A DNA stretch of 64,000 nucleotides from Mesorhizobium_B sp963522145 (GTDB lineage Bacteria > Pseudomonadota > Alphaproteobacteria > Rhizobiales > Rhizobiaceae). Of the stretch, positions 38,769-47,901 are shown in pieces (position 1 is the stretch's first letter; each line of letters begins with the position of its first letter). Position numbers and translations under genes: made by a program. Under the pieces are notes generated by a model that did no database searches, was not told the origin of the DNA, and saw nothing but the letters and a program-made list of their open reading frames with translations. The stretch is taken from assembly GCA_963522145.1 (NCBI GenBank), contig CAUQXI010000001.1, positions 124,001 through 188,000 on the forward strand. The letters are read 5' to 3'.

Positions 38769-38791
38769 GCGGGCCAAGATTCCGGCCCGCT
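38768..38791. terminator. Bidirectional terminator between lptE and tal
   Basis: AGCGGGCC (38768-38775) pairs perfectly with GGCCCGCT (38784-38791). The plus-strand exit is CTTCCCC and the minus-strand exit is TATTTC, so it can serve both convergent genes. It begins at the last base of the lptE stop. Confidence 0.6.
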
Positions 38792-38815
38792 CTTCCCCTG
38801 CTCAGCGAGTGCCGC

Positions 38816-39469
38816 TCAGACGATCGACTGGCCGGTCTTCTTCCAGTCGGACACGAAGGTCTCGATGCCCTTGTCGGTCAGCGGGTGCTTGATGAGCGCC
38901 TTGAGCGTCGCGGGCGGCACGGTGGCTACATCGGCGCCGATCAGGGCGGCCTGCTTGACGTGGTTGATCGTGCGGATGGAGGCCGCGAGGATCTCGGTCT
39001 GGAAATCGTAATTGTCGTAGATGGTGCGGATTTCGGCGATCAGCTCCATTCCGTCGATGCCGATATCGTCGATGCGGCCGATGAAGGGCGAGATGAAGGT
39101 GGCGCCCGCCTTGGCGGCGAGAAGCGCCTGGTTGGCCGAGAAGCACAAAGTGACGTTCACCTTGCGGCCGCTGTCGGTGATCGCCTTGCAGGCCTTCAGG
39201 CCATCGAGCGTCAGCGGCACCTTGATGCAGACATTGTCCGCGATCTTGGACAGGATGTCGGCTTCGCGCATCATCTCCTTGTATTCGATCGCAGCCACCT
39301 CGGCCGAGACCGGACCTTCGGTGATGGCGCAGATGTCCTTGATGATCTCCAGGATCGGGCGGTTGGCTTTCAGCACCAGCGACGGGTTGGTGGTCACGCC
39401 ATCGATCAGCCCGGCGTCCTGAAGCTCCTGGATGTCCTTGGTGTCGGCCGTGTCGACAAAGAATTTCAT
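38816..39469 (-). CDS. tal: Transaldolase, small (fructose-6-phosphate aldolase-like) type
   Basis: A 217-residue Schiff-base enzyme of the short transaldolase family, acting in the non-oxidative pentose phosphate pathway. It begins MKFFVDTADTKDIQEL; the Schiff-base lysine is Lys83 in CIKVPLT. FISPFIGRIDDIG is the phosphate-side segment. ATG 39469 has AAGGA nine bases upstream; the 106 further open codons do not match. It precedes priA in divergent orientation. True transaldolase is more likely than F6P aldolase in this lineage. Confidence 0.93.
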   Translation of the reverse strand: MKFFVDTADTKDIQELQDAGLIDGVTTNPSLVLKANRPILEIIKDICAITEGPVSAEVAAIEYKEMMREADILSKIADNVCIKVPLTLDGLKACKAITDSGRKVNVTLCFSANQALLAAKAGATFISPFIGRIDDIGIDGMELIAEIRTIYDNYDFQTEILAASIRTINHVKQAALIGADVATVPPATLKALIKHPLTDKGIETFVSDWKKTGQSIV

Positions 39470-39505
39470 GGGAAAGGTCCTTTGGGCGGGATTGGCTTCA
39501 TTGCC

Positions 39506-39533
39506 ATATAGAGCGTCTGCCTCGCCGTGTCCG
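39506..39533 (-). promoter_or_regulatory. Candidate tal promoter
   Basis: A perfect rhizobial-type -10 box CTATAT (39511-39506, minus strand) lies 36 bp before the tal ATG. The best -35 is CGGACA at 39533-39528 with a 16-bp spacer and is weak. Confidence 0.45.
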
Positions 39534-39604
39534 CATGCTATCGACGTTTCCGATAAATCAGCCTTGCACCCCGACAAAGCCGGAATAAAAGGGGAACAAG
39601 CACC

Positions 39605-41881
39605 ATGACCCCCGATCTTTTCAGCAGCGACGATCTGTTCGGCGGACCGCCCGCGGCGGAGGCCGTTGTCGATCGCGCGCCTGTGGCTTCCGTTGTCCGG
39701 GAAGACGACGCGGGGCGACTCGTTCCCGTGCTCGTGCCTCTTCCTTCCGATCGGCCCTATTCCTACCGCCTGCCTGCCGGCCTGCATGTCGAGGCGGGCT
39801 CCGTGGTGCGCGTGCCGCTCGGCCCGCGCGAGGTTGCGGGTATCGTCTGGGACGGGACGGGGGAGACGGTCGAGCCGAAGAAGCTGCGCGCGATCTCCCA
39901 GGTTTTCGACTGCCCGCCGATCCCCGAACCCATGCGCCGCTTCGTGGATTGGATCGCCTCCTACACGCTGGCTCCTCCCGGTATGGTGGCGCGCATGCTT
40001 CTGCGCGCGCCCGAAGCCTTCGATCCCGAGCCATGGGTTTCCGGGCTGGTGCGCGTGCCGGACGCGCTAGGTCCCCCGCGCATGACGCCCGCCCGCGCCC
40101 GCGTCCTCGAACTCGCGGTGGAGGGTTCGCACTGGACGCGGGCCGGCCTCGTGCAGGCGGCGGGTGTGTCATCCGGCGTGGTGGACGGCCTCGTTTCAGC
40201 GGGCGTGCTTCAAGCCGTCCGTCTGCCGCCCGTTCCGGTCGTGGCAGCACCCGACCCGAGCTTCGCTGCGCCGCAACTCAGCGCCGAACAGCGTGAGGTC
40301 GCGGAGAGCCTGAAGGCAAGCGTCGCCGCCAACCAGTTCGATGTGGCCCTTCTCGACGGCGTGACCGGCTCGGGCAAGACCGAAACCTATTTCGAGGCGG
40401 TGGCGGCGGCGATCGATGCCGGGCGGCAGGTTTTGATCCTCCTGCCGGAGATCGCGCTGACCCATGCCTTCCTGTCCCGCTTCGAGGACCGGTTCGGTGC
40501 GCCCCCCGCGCAGTGGCATTCCGATCTCGCGCCGCGCATGCGCGAGCGCGTCTGGCGTCAGGTGGCGGAGGGTTCGGTGCGCGTGGTGGCCGGCGCCCGC
40601 TCCGCGCTTTTCCTGCCCTTTCGCGAACTCGGCCTGATCGTGGTCGACGAGGAGCATGATCCCGCCTTCAAGCAGGAGGACCGGGTCTTCTACAATGCGC
40701 GCGACATGGCGGTGCTGCGTGGGCGTTTGGGCGGCTTTCCCGTGATGCTCGCTTCCGCCACGCCTTCTGTGGAAAGCCGCGTGAACGCCGCGCAGGGGCG
40801 CTATTCGCGGCTCGTGCTGCCGGGCCGCTTCAACGACGCCGCGCTGCCGGCGCTGCAGGCGATCGATCTGCGCCGCAACCCGCCGCCGCGCGGCAAGTTC
40901 CTGTCGCCGGTCCTGGTGGATGCCATGCGTGACACGCTCACGCGCGGTGAGCAATCGCTCGTCTTCCTCAATAGGCGCGGCTATGCGCCGCTTACGCTTT
41001 GCCGCTCCTGCGGGCATCGCTTCGGCTGCCCGTCCTGCTCGGCCTGGCTGGTGGAGCACCGCTTCCGCGGCATCCTCATCTGCCACCATTGCGGCCACTC
41101 GGAGAAGCGCCCCGACGCATGCCCCGAATGCGGCACGCTCGATCATCTGGTGGCCTGCGGCCCCGGCGTCGAGCGGGTGGCAGAGGAGGTGGTGGAAATC
41201 TTTCCGGACGCCCGCGTGATCGTGCTTTCCTCCGACATGCTCGGCGGAGTGCGCCGCCTGCGAATCGAGCTTCAGGCGATTGCGAAGGGCGAGGTCGACA
41301 TCGTGATCGGCACGCAGCTTGTCGCCAAGGGTCACAATTTTCCCGACATGACTCTGGTCGGCGTGGTGGATGCCGATCTCGGCCTCGCCAATGGCGATCC
41401 GCGCGCAGCCGAGCGTACCTTCCAGTTGCTGTCGCAGGTCACGGGCCGCGCGGGCCGCACGGGCAAGCCAAGCCGGGGCCTGATCCAGACCTTTCAGCCT
41501 GACCATCCCGTAATGCGGGCGATTCTGTCCGGGAACGCCGAAACCTTCTACGCGCGTGAGATCGCCGAACGGGAGCAGTCCGCGATGCCGCCATTCGGCC
41601 GCCTCGCCGCCTTGGTGATCAGCGCCGATACGCGAGCAGACGCCGAGGCGCATGGCCGCGAGCTTCGACGCGCCGCGCCGCAAATGGATGAAATCCGCGT
41701 GCTAGGGCCTGCCGAGGCGCCGCTCGCGGTGGTGGCCGGCCGCCACCGCTTCCGGCTCCTCGTTCAGGGACAGCGCTCCGCCGACATGCAGGGCTTTTTG
41801 CGCGCCATGCTGGTGGCTGCGCCGCGCCCGCGCGGCAGCGTGCGGGTTCAGGTGGACGTGGACCCGCAGAGCTTTCTTTAA
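39605..41881 (+). CDS. priA: Primosomal protein N', replication restart helicase PriA
   Basis: A 758-residue superfamily 2 helicase that reloads the replisome at stalled forks. The N-terminal DNA-binding part is followed by Walker A TGSGKT at residues 254-259, the DEEH box in LIVVDEEHDPAFKQED, and the eight-cysteine zinc region (LCRSCGHRFGCPSCSAWL, then ICHHCGHSEKRPDACPECG). Helicase motifs V-VI are in VDIVIGTQLVAKGHNFPD and QVTGRAGRTGKP. The first 25 residues are acidic and not typical. priA before atpH is the usual order in Rhizobiales. Confidence 0.96.
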   Translation: MTPDLFSSDDLFGGPPAAEAVVDRAPVASVVREDDAGRLVPVLVPLPSDRPYSYRLPAGLHVEAGSVVRVPLGPREVAGIVWDGTGETVEPKKLRAISQVFDCPPIPEPMRRFVDWIASYTLAPPGMVARMLLRAPEAFDPEPWVSGLVRVPDALGPPRMTPARARVLELAVEGSHWTRAGLVQAAGVSSGVVDGLVSAGVLQAVRLPPVPVVAAPDPSFAAPQLSAEQREVAESLKASVAANQFDVALLDGVTGSGKTETYFEAVAAAIDAGRQVLILLPEIALTHAFLSRFEDRFGAPPAQWHSDLAPRMRERVWRQVAEGSVRVVAGARSALFLPFRELGLIVVDEEHDPAFKQEDRVFYNARDMAVLRGRLGGFPVMLASATPSVESRVNAAQGRYSRLVLPGRFNDAALPALQAIDLRRNPPPRGKFLSPVLVDAMRDTLTRGEQSLVFLNRRGYAPLTLCRSCGHRFGCPSCSAWLVEHRFRGILICHHCGHSEKRPDACPECGTLDHLVACGPGVERVAEEVVEIFPDARVIVLSSDMLGGVRRLRIELQAIAKGEVDIVIGTQLVAKGHNFPDMTLVGVVDADLGLANGDPRAAERTFQLLSQVTGRAGRTGKPSRGLIQTFQPDHPVMRAILSGNAETFYAREIAEREQSAMPPFGRLAALVISADTRADAEAHGRELRRAAPQMDEIRVLGPAEAPLAVVAGRHRFRLLVQGQRSADMQGFLRAMLVAAPRPRGSVRVQVDVDPQSFL

Positions 41882-41974
41882 GGCTGCACGAGCACCGCTG
41901 CGCCCGTCGCTGATGATGCACGGCGGCTTCGCGCGTGCTAGGCAGGCTTCCTCTTGATGCGTAGGACGAAAAAG

Positions 41975-42367
41975 ATGGACCTCGCCTTTCCCTGGCCGAC
42001 CAGCAATGGCGAGTGGCTGGCCTGGGCGAGCGCGGCCTTTACTGCGCTTCTTGGCCTCGTCTACCTCTTTGCGCCGCGTCTGGCGCTGCGCGCCTCCGGC
42101 CTGCAATATCCGCCCGAGCGGCAACGCGTTCTCGCCCATGTGCGGGGGCCGATGGCGGGCTTTCTTCTCGCCATGGGGCTCGGGCCGATCCTGCTCGGAC
42201 AGCCGTTGCTCTACATGGTGCTGGGCTTTGCCTGGGCCTTCACCGTGTTCGGCCGGGTGATCGGCATGCTTTCGGATGGCGGAGGCATGCGCAATCTCGT
42301 TCACCTGGCAACGGAAACCCTGCTTGCGGCCCTCGCACTGGTTTTCGCGTTCGGGCTCGTTTCCTGA
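41975..42367 (+). CDS. Small integral membrane protein (unknown function)
   Basis: A 130-residue protein with about four membrane helices, beginning near FTALLGLVYLFAPRLALRASG and including GPMAGFLLAMGLGPILLGQPLLYMVLGFAW. The layout resembles the DUF4345-type or other four-helix alphaproteobacterial proteins, but I cannot fix the family. ATG 41975 has AGGA eight bases upstream. It lies between priA and the ATP synthase operon. Its 5-kb neighbourhood gives no direct clue to its role. Confidence 0.75.
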   Translation: MDLAFPWPTSNGEWLAWASAAFTALLGLVYLFAPRLALRASGLQYPPERQRVLAHVRGPMAGFLLAMGLGPILLGQPLLYMVLGFAWAFTVFGRVIGMLSDGGGMRNLVHLATETLLAALALVFAFGLVS

Positions 42368-42684
42368 CGCGTTTGCTATGCTGCGACGCGGGCGAGTGGA
42401 AGCGGCACGGGGCGTGTTGCGGGGGGGATAAGCCTATGCTAGACGGCCCTCGGCTTGACCGAACGCCGGGACGTTTTCGAACGCCTCCATGTGCGAAAGG
42501 GAAAAGCCCGGAGGGTCAGGCACTTGCCGGCTGATTGGCCGAGCGACCATTGCCTGAATTTCTTGTGGCGCGGGCCGCCGGGAATCGAAAGTTTTTCCGG
42601 GCCGGAGTGGCGCTTTTCGGACATGGATTCCTGTTGCGGGCCGCTTTCTCGTGAGGCGGCCGGCGGCAAAGCAAGAGAAGACGC
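42368..42684. other. Upstream region of the ATP synthase operon
   Basis: No gene is supported in these 317 bp; short frames on both strands lack coding character. It must hold the atpH promoter and leader. A TTGACC at 42455-42460 is the only good -35-like element, but its -10 is poor, so I do not call a promoter. Confidence 0.5.
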
Positions 42685-43245
42685 GTGGCAACAAACAACT
42701 CGCCCATCTCCGGTGTCGCCGACCGCTACGCCCGCTCGCTCTTCGATCTCGCTCGTGATTCTGGTGCCGTGCAGGCCGTGGAGAGCGATCTTACCCGCTT
42801 CGAGGGGCTGCTCGACCAGAGCGCCGACCTTTCGCGGCTGATCCGCTCGCCGGTATTTTCTGCGGCCGACCAGGAGCGCGCGGTGGCCGCCGTCCTGCAG
42901 GGCGCGGGCATCTCCGGCCTTGCCGCCAATTTCCTGCGCGTGGTGGCAAAGAACCGCCGCCTGTTCGCCGTGCCCGACATGATCCGCGCCTTCCGACGCG
43001 TGGCGGCGGAAGCGCGCGGTGAGACCTCCGCCGAGGTGACCAGCGCACATGCGCTGTCGGCGGAGCAGGAGCAGGAACTTCGTTCGGCACTGGCCCAGGT
43101 CGCCGGGCGCCAGGTTTCCGTGAATGTTTCCGTCGATCAGAGCCTGCTTGGCGGCCTCGTCGTCAAGATGGGCTCGCGCCAGATCGACACATCCCTCAAA
43201 ACAAAGCTCAACGGGCTCAAGCTCGCACTGAAAGAGGTCGGCTGA
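42685..43245 (+). CDS. atpH: ATP synthase F1 subunit delta
   Basis: A 186-residue subunit that links the F1 head to the peripheral stalk. SGVADRYARSLFDLARDSGAV is the family N-terminus and SLLGGLVVKMGSRQIDTSLKTKL the conserved C-terminal signature. Translation begins at GTG 42685. It is the first gene of the F1 operon, and its TGA stop overlaps the atpA ATG by one base. Confidence 0.96.
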   Translation: MATNNSPISGVADRYARSLFDLARDSGAVQAVESDLTRFEGLLDQSADLSRLIRSPVFSAADQERAVAAVLQGAGISGLAANFLRVVAKNRRLFAVPDMIRAFRRVAAEARGETSAEVTSAHALSAEQEQELRSALAQVAGRQVSVNVSVDQSLLGGLVVKMGSRQIDTSLKTKLNGLKLALKEVG

Positions 43246-44777
43246 TGGACATCCGCGCCGCGGAAATCTCCGCGATTCTAAAGGACCAGATCAAGAATTT
43301 CGGCCAGGAAGCCGAAGTCTCCGAAGTGGGGCAGGTGCTCTCGGTGGGTGACGGCATCGCCCGCGTTTATGGTCTGGACAATGTCCAGGCCGGCGAGATG
43401 GTAGAGTTCCCGAACGGCATTCGCGGCATGGCGCTCAACCTCGAAGCCGACAATGTCGGCGTCGTGATCTTCGGTGCCGACCGCGAGATCAAGGAAGGCG
43501 ACACGGTCAAGCGCACGGGCGCCATCGTGGACGTGCCGGTCGGCCCGGAGCTTCTCGGCCGCGTGGTGGACGCGCTTGGCAATCCGATCGACGGCAAGGG
43601 CCCGATCAACGCTTCCGTCCGCAAGCGCGTGGACGTGAAGGCGCCCGGCATCATTCCGCGCAAATCGGTGCATGAGCCGATGTCGACAGGCCTCAAGGCC
43701 ATTGACGCGCTGATCCCGGTCGGCCGCGGCCAGCGCGAGCTCGTGATCGGCGATCGCCAGACCGGCAAGACCGCGATCATCCTCGACACGATCCTGAACC
43801 AGAAGTCGGTGCACGATACCGGCCCTGAAAAGGAGAAGCTCTACTGCGTTTATGTCGCGGTGGGCCAGAAGCGCTCCACCGTCGCGCAGTTCGTGAAGGT
43901 GCTCGAAGAGCGCGGCGCGCTCGAATATTCGATCATCGTCGCGGCCACCGCGTCTGATCCCGCGCCGATGCAGTATCTCGCGCCCTTCGCCGGCTGCACC
44001 ATGGGCGAGTATTTCCGTGACAACGGCCAGCATGCGCTGATCACCTATGACGACCTGTCCAAGCAGGCCGTCGCCTATCGCCAGATGTCGCTGCTGCTGC
44101 GCCGCCCGCCGGGCCGCGAAGCCTATCCGGGCGACGTGTTCTACCTCCATTCCCGCCTGCTCGAGCGCGCCGCCAAGCTCAATGACGAGCAGGGCGCTGG
44201 CTCGCTCACCGCGCTGCCCGTGATCGAAACGCAGGCGAACGACGTTTCTGCCTATATCCCGACCAACGTGATCTCGATCACCGACGGGCAGATCTTCCTG
44301 GAAACGAACCTGTTCTTCCAAGGCATCCGTCCGGCCGTGAATGTGGGCCTCTCGGTCAGCCGCGTGGGTTCCTCGGCGCAGATCAAGGCGATGAAGCAGG
44401 TGGCCGGCTCGATCAAGGGCGAGCTCGCGCAGTATCGCGAGATGGCAGCTTTCGCGCAGTTCGGCTCCGATCTCGACGCGGCGACCCAGCGCCTGCTCAA
44501 CCGCGGCTCGCGCCTGACCGAGCTCCTGAAGCAGCCGCAATTTTCGCCGCTCAAGGTGGAAGAGCAGGTGGCGGTGATCTATGCCGGCGTGAACGGTTAT
44601 CTCGATCGCCTGCCGGTCAACCAGGTCGGCGCGTTTGAGCAGGGGCTGCTCGGCTATATGCGCTCGGAAGGCAAGGAAGTCCTCGACCAGATCCGGGCGG
44701 AGAAGCAGCTGACCGACGATATCCGCGCGAAGCTGAAATCGAGCCTCGACACCTTCGCCAAGAACTTCGCCGCCTGA
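43245..44777 (+). CDS. atpA: ATP synthase F1 subunit alpha
   Basis: A 510-residue non-catalytic nucleotide-binding subunit of F1. Walker A GDRQTGKT is at residues 169-176, exactly where it lies in E. coli. Other conserved parts are the N-terminal crown with VSEVGQVLSVGDGIARVYGL, the PAMQYLAPFAGCTMGE region, and the arginine-finger region LSVSRVGSSAQIKAMKQV. It overlaps atpH by one base and is followed by atpG after 12 bp. Confidence 0.98.
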   Translation: MDIRAAEISAILKDQIKNFGQEAEVSEVGQVLSVGDGIARVYGLDNVQAGEMVEFPNGIRGMALNLEADNVGVVIFGADREIKEGDTVKRTGAIVDVPVGPELLGRVVDALGNPIDGKGPINASVRKRVDVKAPGIIPRKSVHEPMSTGLKAIDALIPVGRGQRELVIGDRQTGKTAIILDTILNQKSVHDTGPEKEKLYCVYVAVGQKRSTVAQFVKVLEERGALEYSIIVAATASDPAPMQYLAPFAGCTMGEYFRDNGQHALITYDDLSKQAVAYRQMSLLLRRPPGREAYPGDVFYLHSRLLERAAKLNDEQGAGSLTALPVIETQANDVSAYIPTNVISITDGQIFLETNLFFQGIRPAVNVGLSVSRVGSSAQIKAMKQVAGSIKGELAQYREMAAFAQFGSDLDAATQRLLNRGSRLTELLKQPQFSPLKVEEQVAVIYAGVNGYLDRLPVNQVGAFEQGLLGYMRSEGKEVLDQIRAEKQLTDDIRAKLKSSLDTFAKNFAA

Positions 44778-44789
44778 TCGGGATCGTCG

Positions 44790-45683
44790 ATGCCCTCGCT
44801 GAAAGACCTGCGCAACCGTATCTCCTCGGTCAAGGCGACCCAGAAGATCACCAAGGCCATGCAGATGGTGGCTGCAGCCAAGCTGCGCCGCGCGCAGGAG
44901 GCGGCGGAAGCCGCGCGTCCTTATTCGCAGCGGATGGGGGCCGTGTTGGCCAATATCGCGCAGGCGGCGGCAGGCGAGGGCGACGCGCCGTTGCTGATGT
45001 CGGGTCGGGAGCGAGAGGAAACGCATCTGCTTGTCGTCTGCACCTCCGAGCGCGGGTTGGCCGGCGGCTTCAACGCGCAGATCGTGCGGCTCGCGCGTGA
45101 ACACGTGCGACGCCTTCTAGCGCAGGGCAAGAAGGTCAAGATACTGGCTGTCGGCAAGAAGGGCGTGGACATGCTGCGCCGCGACTATGGCAACCTGATC
45201 ATCGATCGCGTCGACCTGCGCGAGGTAAAGAACCTTTCCTTCCCCGATGCCGACCGGATTGCCCGCAAGGTGGTGCAGCTTTTCAACGAAGAACAGTTCG
45301 ACGTCGCGACTTTGTTTTATTCCGAGTTCAAGTCGGTGATCTCCCAGATCCCGACCGCGCAGCGCATCATCCCGGTGGCACCTCCTGCGGCGTCAGACGC
45401 TGGCGCGATGCGTGTCGGCGCGAGTGCTGCCGTCTACGAATATGAGCCGGACGCGGGCGCAATCTTGGCCGACCTCATCCCGCGCAACATCGCGATCCAG
45501 GTGTTCCGCGCGCTGCTGGAGAATGCAGCGTCCGAGCAGGGCGCGCGCATGTCGGCCATGGACAGCGCGACCCGCAATGCGGGCGACATGATCAACCGCC
45601 TGACACTATCTTATAATCGTCAGCGTCAGGCGCAGATCACCAAGGAACTGATCGAGATCATTTCGGGCGCGGAAGCGCTCTAG
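44790..45683 (+). CDS. atpG: ATP synthase F1 subunit gamma
   Basis: A 297-residue central-shaft subunit that couples proton flow to catalysis. Its long N-terminal helix (LKDLRNRISSVKATQKITKA) and C-terminal helix (SAMDSATRNAGDMINRLTL) form the coiled-coil shaft; the middle alpha/beta part has TSERGLAGGFNAQ. It starts 12 bp after atpA and is followed by a 60-bp gap before atpD. Confidence 0.97.
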   Translation: MPSLKDLRNRISSVKATQKITKAMQMVAAAKLRRAQEAAEAARPYSQRMGAVLANIAQAAAGEGDAPLLMSGREREETHLLVVCTSERGLAGGFNAQIVRLAREHVRRLLAQGKKVKILAVGKKGVDMLRRDYGNLIIDRVDLREVKNLSFPDADRIARKVVQLFNEEQFDVATLFYSEFKSVISQIPTAQRIIPVAPPAASDAGAMRVGASAAVYEYEPDAGAILADLIPRNIAIQVFRALLENAASEQGARMSAMDSATRNAGDMINRLTLSYNRQRQAQITKELIEIISGAEAL

Positions 45684-45743
45684 TCAGAAGGCGACGCCGC
45701 GCCGGGTCGCGGTCGCCGAGACAAGAATAAAGAGGAACAAAGA

Positions 45744-47213
45744 ATGTCCGACGCAGCAATGATGACACCTCCGGGCGCCTTCGGTGGCCAGGGCCTCCGC
45801 GGAGAAGGCAAGGTACGCCAGGTGATCGGCGCCGTGGTGGACGTGGCCTTTGAAGGTCACCTTCCGGCGATCCTGAACGCGCTCGAAACGCAGAATGTCG
45901 GCAACCGGCTCGTGCTTGAGGTCGCTCAGCATCTGGGCGAGAACACGGTTCGTTGCATCGCGATGGATTCGACGGAGGGCCTCGTGCGCGGCCAGGAGGT
46001 GCGTGACACCGGCGAGCCGATCACCGTGCCCGTCGGCCCTCAGATGCTCGGCCGCATCATCAACGTCATCGGCGAGCCGGTGGACGAGGAAGGCCCGGTG
46101 ACGGCGACCGAACGGCGCTCCATCCATCAGCCGGCGCCGGAATATGTCGAGCAGTCCACCGAGGCCGAGATCCTCGTCACCGGCATCAAGGTGCTCGACC
46201 TTCTCGCGCCTTATGCCAAGGGCGGCAAGATCGGCCTGTTCGGCGGCGCGGGCGTCGGCAAGACCGTGCTGATCCAGGAACTCATCAACAATGTTGCCAA
46301 GGCGCATGGCGGCTATTCCGTGTTCGCCGGCGTGGGCGAGCGGACGCGCGAGGGCAACGATCTCTATCACGAGTTCATCGAATCGGGCGTGAACAAGAAG
46401 GGCGGCGGCGAAGGCTCCAAGGCCGCGCTCGTTTACGGCCAGATGAACGAGCCGCCGGGCGCCCGCGCGCGCGTCGGCCTGACCGGCCTCACGGTTGCAG
46501 AGTATTTCCGCGACCAGGGCCAGGACGTTCTCTTCTTCGTCGATAACATTTTCCGCTTCACGCAGGCAGGCTCGGAAGTTTCGGCGCTGCTCGGCCGCAT
46601 CCCGTCGGCGGTGGGTTACCAGCCGACGCTCGCAACCGATATGGGCGCGCTTCAGGAGCGGATCACCACGACCACCAAGGGCTCGATCACCTCGGTGCAG
46701 GCGATCTATGTGCCTGCCGACGATTTGACCGACCCGGCGCCGGCCACCTCCTTCGCCCACCTCGATGCGACGACCGTGCTGAACCGCGCGATCTCGGAGA
46801 AGGGCATCTATCCGGCCGTGGATCCGCTGGATTCCACCTCGCGCATGCTCGACCCGATGGTGGTCGGCGAGGAACATTACCAAACGGCGCGGCAGGTGCA
46901 GTCGATCCTTCAGCGCTACAAGTCGCTGCAGGACATCATCGCGATCCTGGGCATGGACGAGCTTTCCGAGGAGGACAAGCTGACGGTGGCGCGCGCGCGC
47001 AAGATCGAGCGCTTCCTCAGCCAGCCCTTCTTCGTGGCCGAGGTATTCACCGGCGCGCCGGGCAAGCTGGTCGACTTGGCCGACACGGTGGCCGGCTTCC
47101 GCGACCTCGCCAACGGCAAATACGACCACCTTCCCGAGGCGGCCTTCTACATGGTCGGCACGATCGAGGAAGCCGTCGAGAAGGCGCAGCGTCTGGCGGC
47201 CGAGGCGGCCTGA
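45744..47213 (+). CDS. atpD: ATP synthase F1 subunit beta
   Basis: A 489-residue catalytic subunit. Walker A GGAGVGKT is at residues 167-174, with GERTREGNDLYHEF carrying the catalytic glutamate region and VLFFVDNIFRFTQAGSE the Walker B. About 20 extra N-terminal residues (MSDAAMMTPPGAFGGQ) precede the crown, as is common in Rhizobiales. AGAGGAA lies 7 bp before ATG 45744. The next frame starts one base after its stop. Confidence 0.98.
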   Translation: MSDAAMMTPPGAFGGQGLRGEGKVRQVIGAVVDVAFEGHLPAILNALETQNVGNRLVLEVAQHLGENTVRCIAMDSTEGLVRGQEVRDTGEPITVPVGPQMLGRIINVIGEPVDEEGPVTATERRSIHQPAPEYVEQSTEAEILVTGIKVLDLLAPYAKGGKIGLFGGAGVGKTVLIQELINNVAKAHGGYSVFAGVGERTREGNDLYHEFIESGVNKKGGGEGSKAALVYGQMNEPPGARARVGLTGLTVAEYFRDQGQDVLFFVDNIFRFTQAGSEVSALLGRIPSAVGYQPTLATDMGALQERITTTTKGSITSVQAIYVPADDLTDPAPATSFAHLDATTVLNRAISEKGIYPAVDPLDSTSRMLDPMVVGEEHYQTARQVQSILQRYKSLQDIIAILGMDELSEEDKLTVARARKIERFLSQPFFVAEVFTGAPGKLVDLADTVAGFRDLANGKYDHLPEAAFYMVGTIEEAVEKAQRLAAEAA

Positions 47214-47214
47214 C

Positions 47215-47421
47215 ATGGCCTCTCTCCAGCCTCACCGGTTGGAGGATGCGGTCAACGAGACATGCCCGTGGTCGGGAAAGCCGATCGCGGGTGACTCGCT
47301 GACGTTGTATCGGGATGCGGTGGTCGGGTTCTGCAACCCAGGCTGCCGGGACAAATTTGCTTCCGCCGTCGAGCATTTCGAGGCGGCTTTGGCGCAGCAG
47401 GGCTTGGCAAAGAATGGCTGA
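47215..47421 (+). CDS. Small YHS/TRASH-like cysteine protein between atpD and atpC
   Basis: A 68-residue protein with Cys17, Cys40 and Cys44 in CPWSGKPI and VGFCNPGCRDKF, followed by a helix. This spacing resembles TRASH/YHS metal-binding domains, so it may bind a metal ion. It starts one base after the atpD stop and overlaps the atpC start by 8 bp, so it is translated as part of the ATP synthase operon. Homologues elsewhere are sometimes labelled glutathione S-transferase, which the sequence does not support. The function is unknown; an accessory role in F1 assembly or metal sensing is only a guess. Confidence 0.78.
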   Translation: MASLQPHRLEDAVNETCPWSGKPIAGDSLTLYRDAVVGFCNPGCRDKFASAVEHFEAALAQQGLAKNG

Positions 47422-47815
47422 CAGCTTTCCCTTCGAACTCGTTTCGCCCGAGCGCCTGCTCTTTTCCGCGCAGGTGGAATCGGTGGTGATCCCCGGCACG
47501 GAAGGCGAAATGACGGTGATGGCGCATCATGCGCCGACCATGACGACGCTTAAGCCGGGCGTGATCCGGGTGCGCACAGCGTCCGGCCAGGAAGAGCGCT
47601 ATGTCGCGTTCGGCGGCTTCGCCGACATCACGCCGGAAGGGTGCACGGTGCTGGCGGAGTCGGCACTTCCCGCCGCGCAGTTCGACAAGAGCGAACTCGC
47701 CCGCCGCGTGGAGGCTGCGCGCACCGAGATCACCAACGCCCCGGACGATCACGCCCGCACGCGGCTGGAAGAGTTCCTTCAGCATCTGTCCCACATCGAA
47801 GACGCCGTCGAGTAA
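47414..47815 (+). CDS. atpC: ATP synthase F1 subunit epsilon
   Basis: A 133-residue regulatory subunit of F1. The N-terminal beta-sandwich begins FPFELVSPERLLFSAQVESVVIPG and includes GEMTVMAHHAPTMTTLKPG; the C-terminal helical part is shorter and less basic than in E. coli, as usual in Alphaproteobacteria. ATG 47414 lies inside the upstream small gene. It is the last ATP synthase gene and is followed by a hairpin with a T-rich exit. Confidence 0.95.
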   Translation: MADSFPFELVSPERLLFSAQVESVVIPGTEGEMTVMAHHAPTMTTLKPGVIRVRTASGQEERYVAFGGFADITPEGCTVLAESALPAAQFDKSELARRVEAARTEITNAPDDHARTRLEEFLQHLSHIEDAVE

Positions 47816-47825
47816 GGCCGCGTAG

Positions 47826-47866
47826 CCCGCTCCCCAAGAGAGCAGCGGGAACCTGCTTCCTTCTTT
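47826..47866 (+). terminator. Terminator after atpC
   Basis: CCCGCT (47826-47831) and AGCGGG (47844-47849) form a 6-bp stem, followed by a T-rich stretch ending in TTCCTTCTTT. It lies 11 bp after the atpC stop. Confidence 0.5.
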
Positions 47867-47901
47867 GCTGTTGCATGGCAGAGCGACAGATGGAGGCGAA
47901 C

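Noticed and set aside
43278..45104. Minus-strand open frame of 608 codons
   Set aside because: Antisense to atpA and atpG, both beyond doubt; the long frame is a codon-bias artefact.
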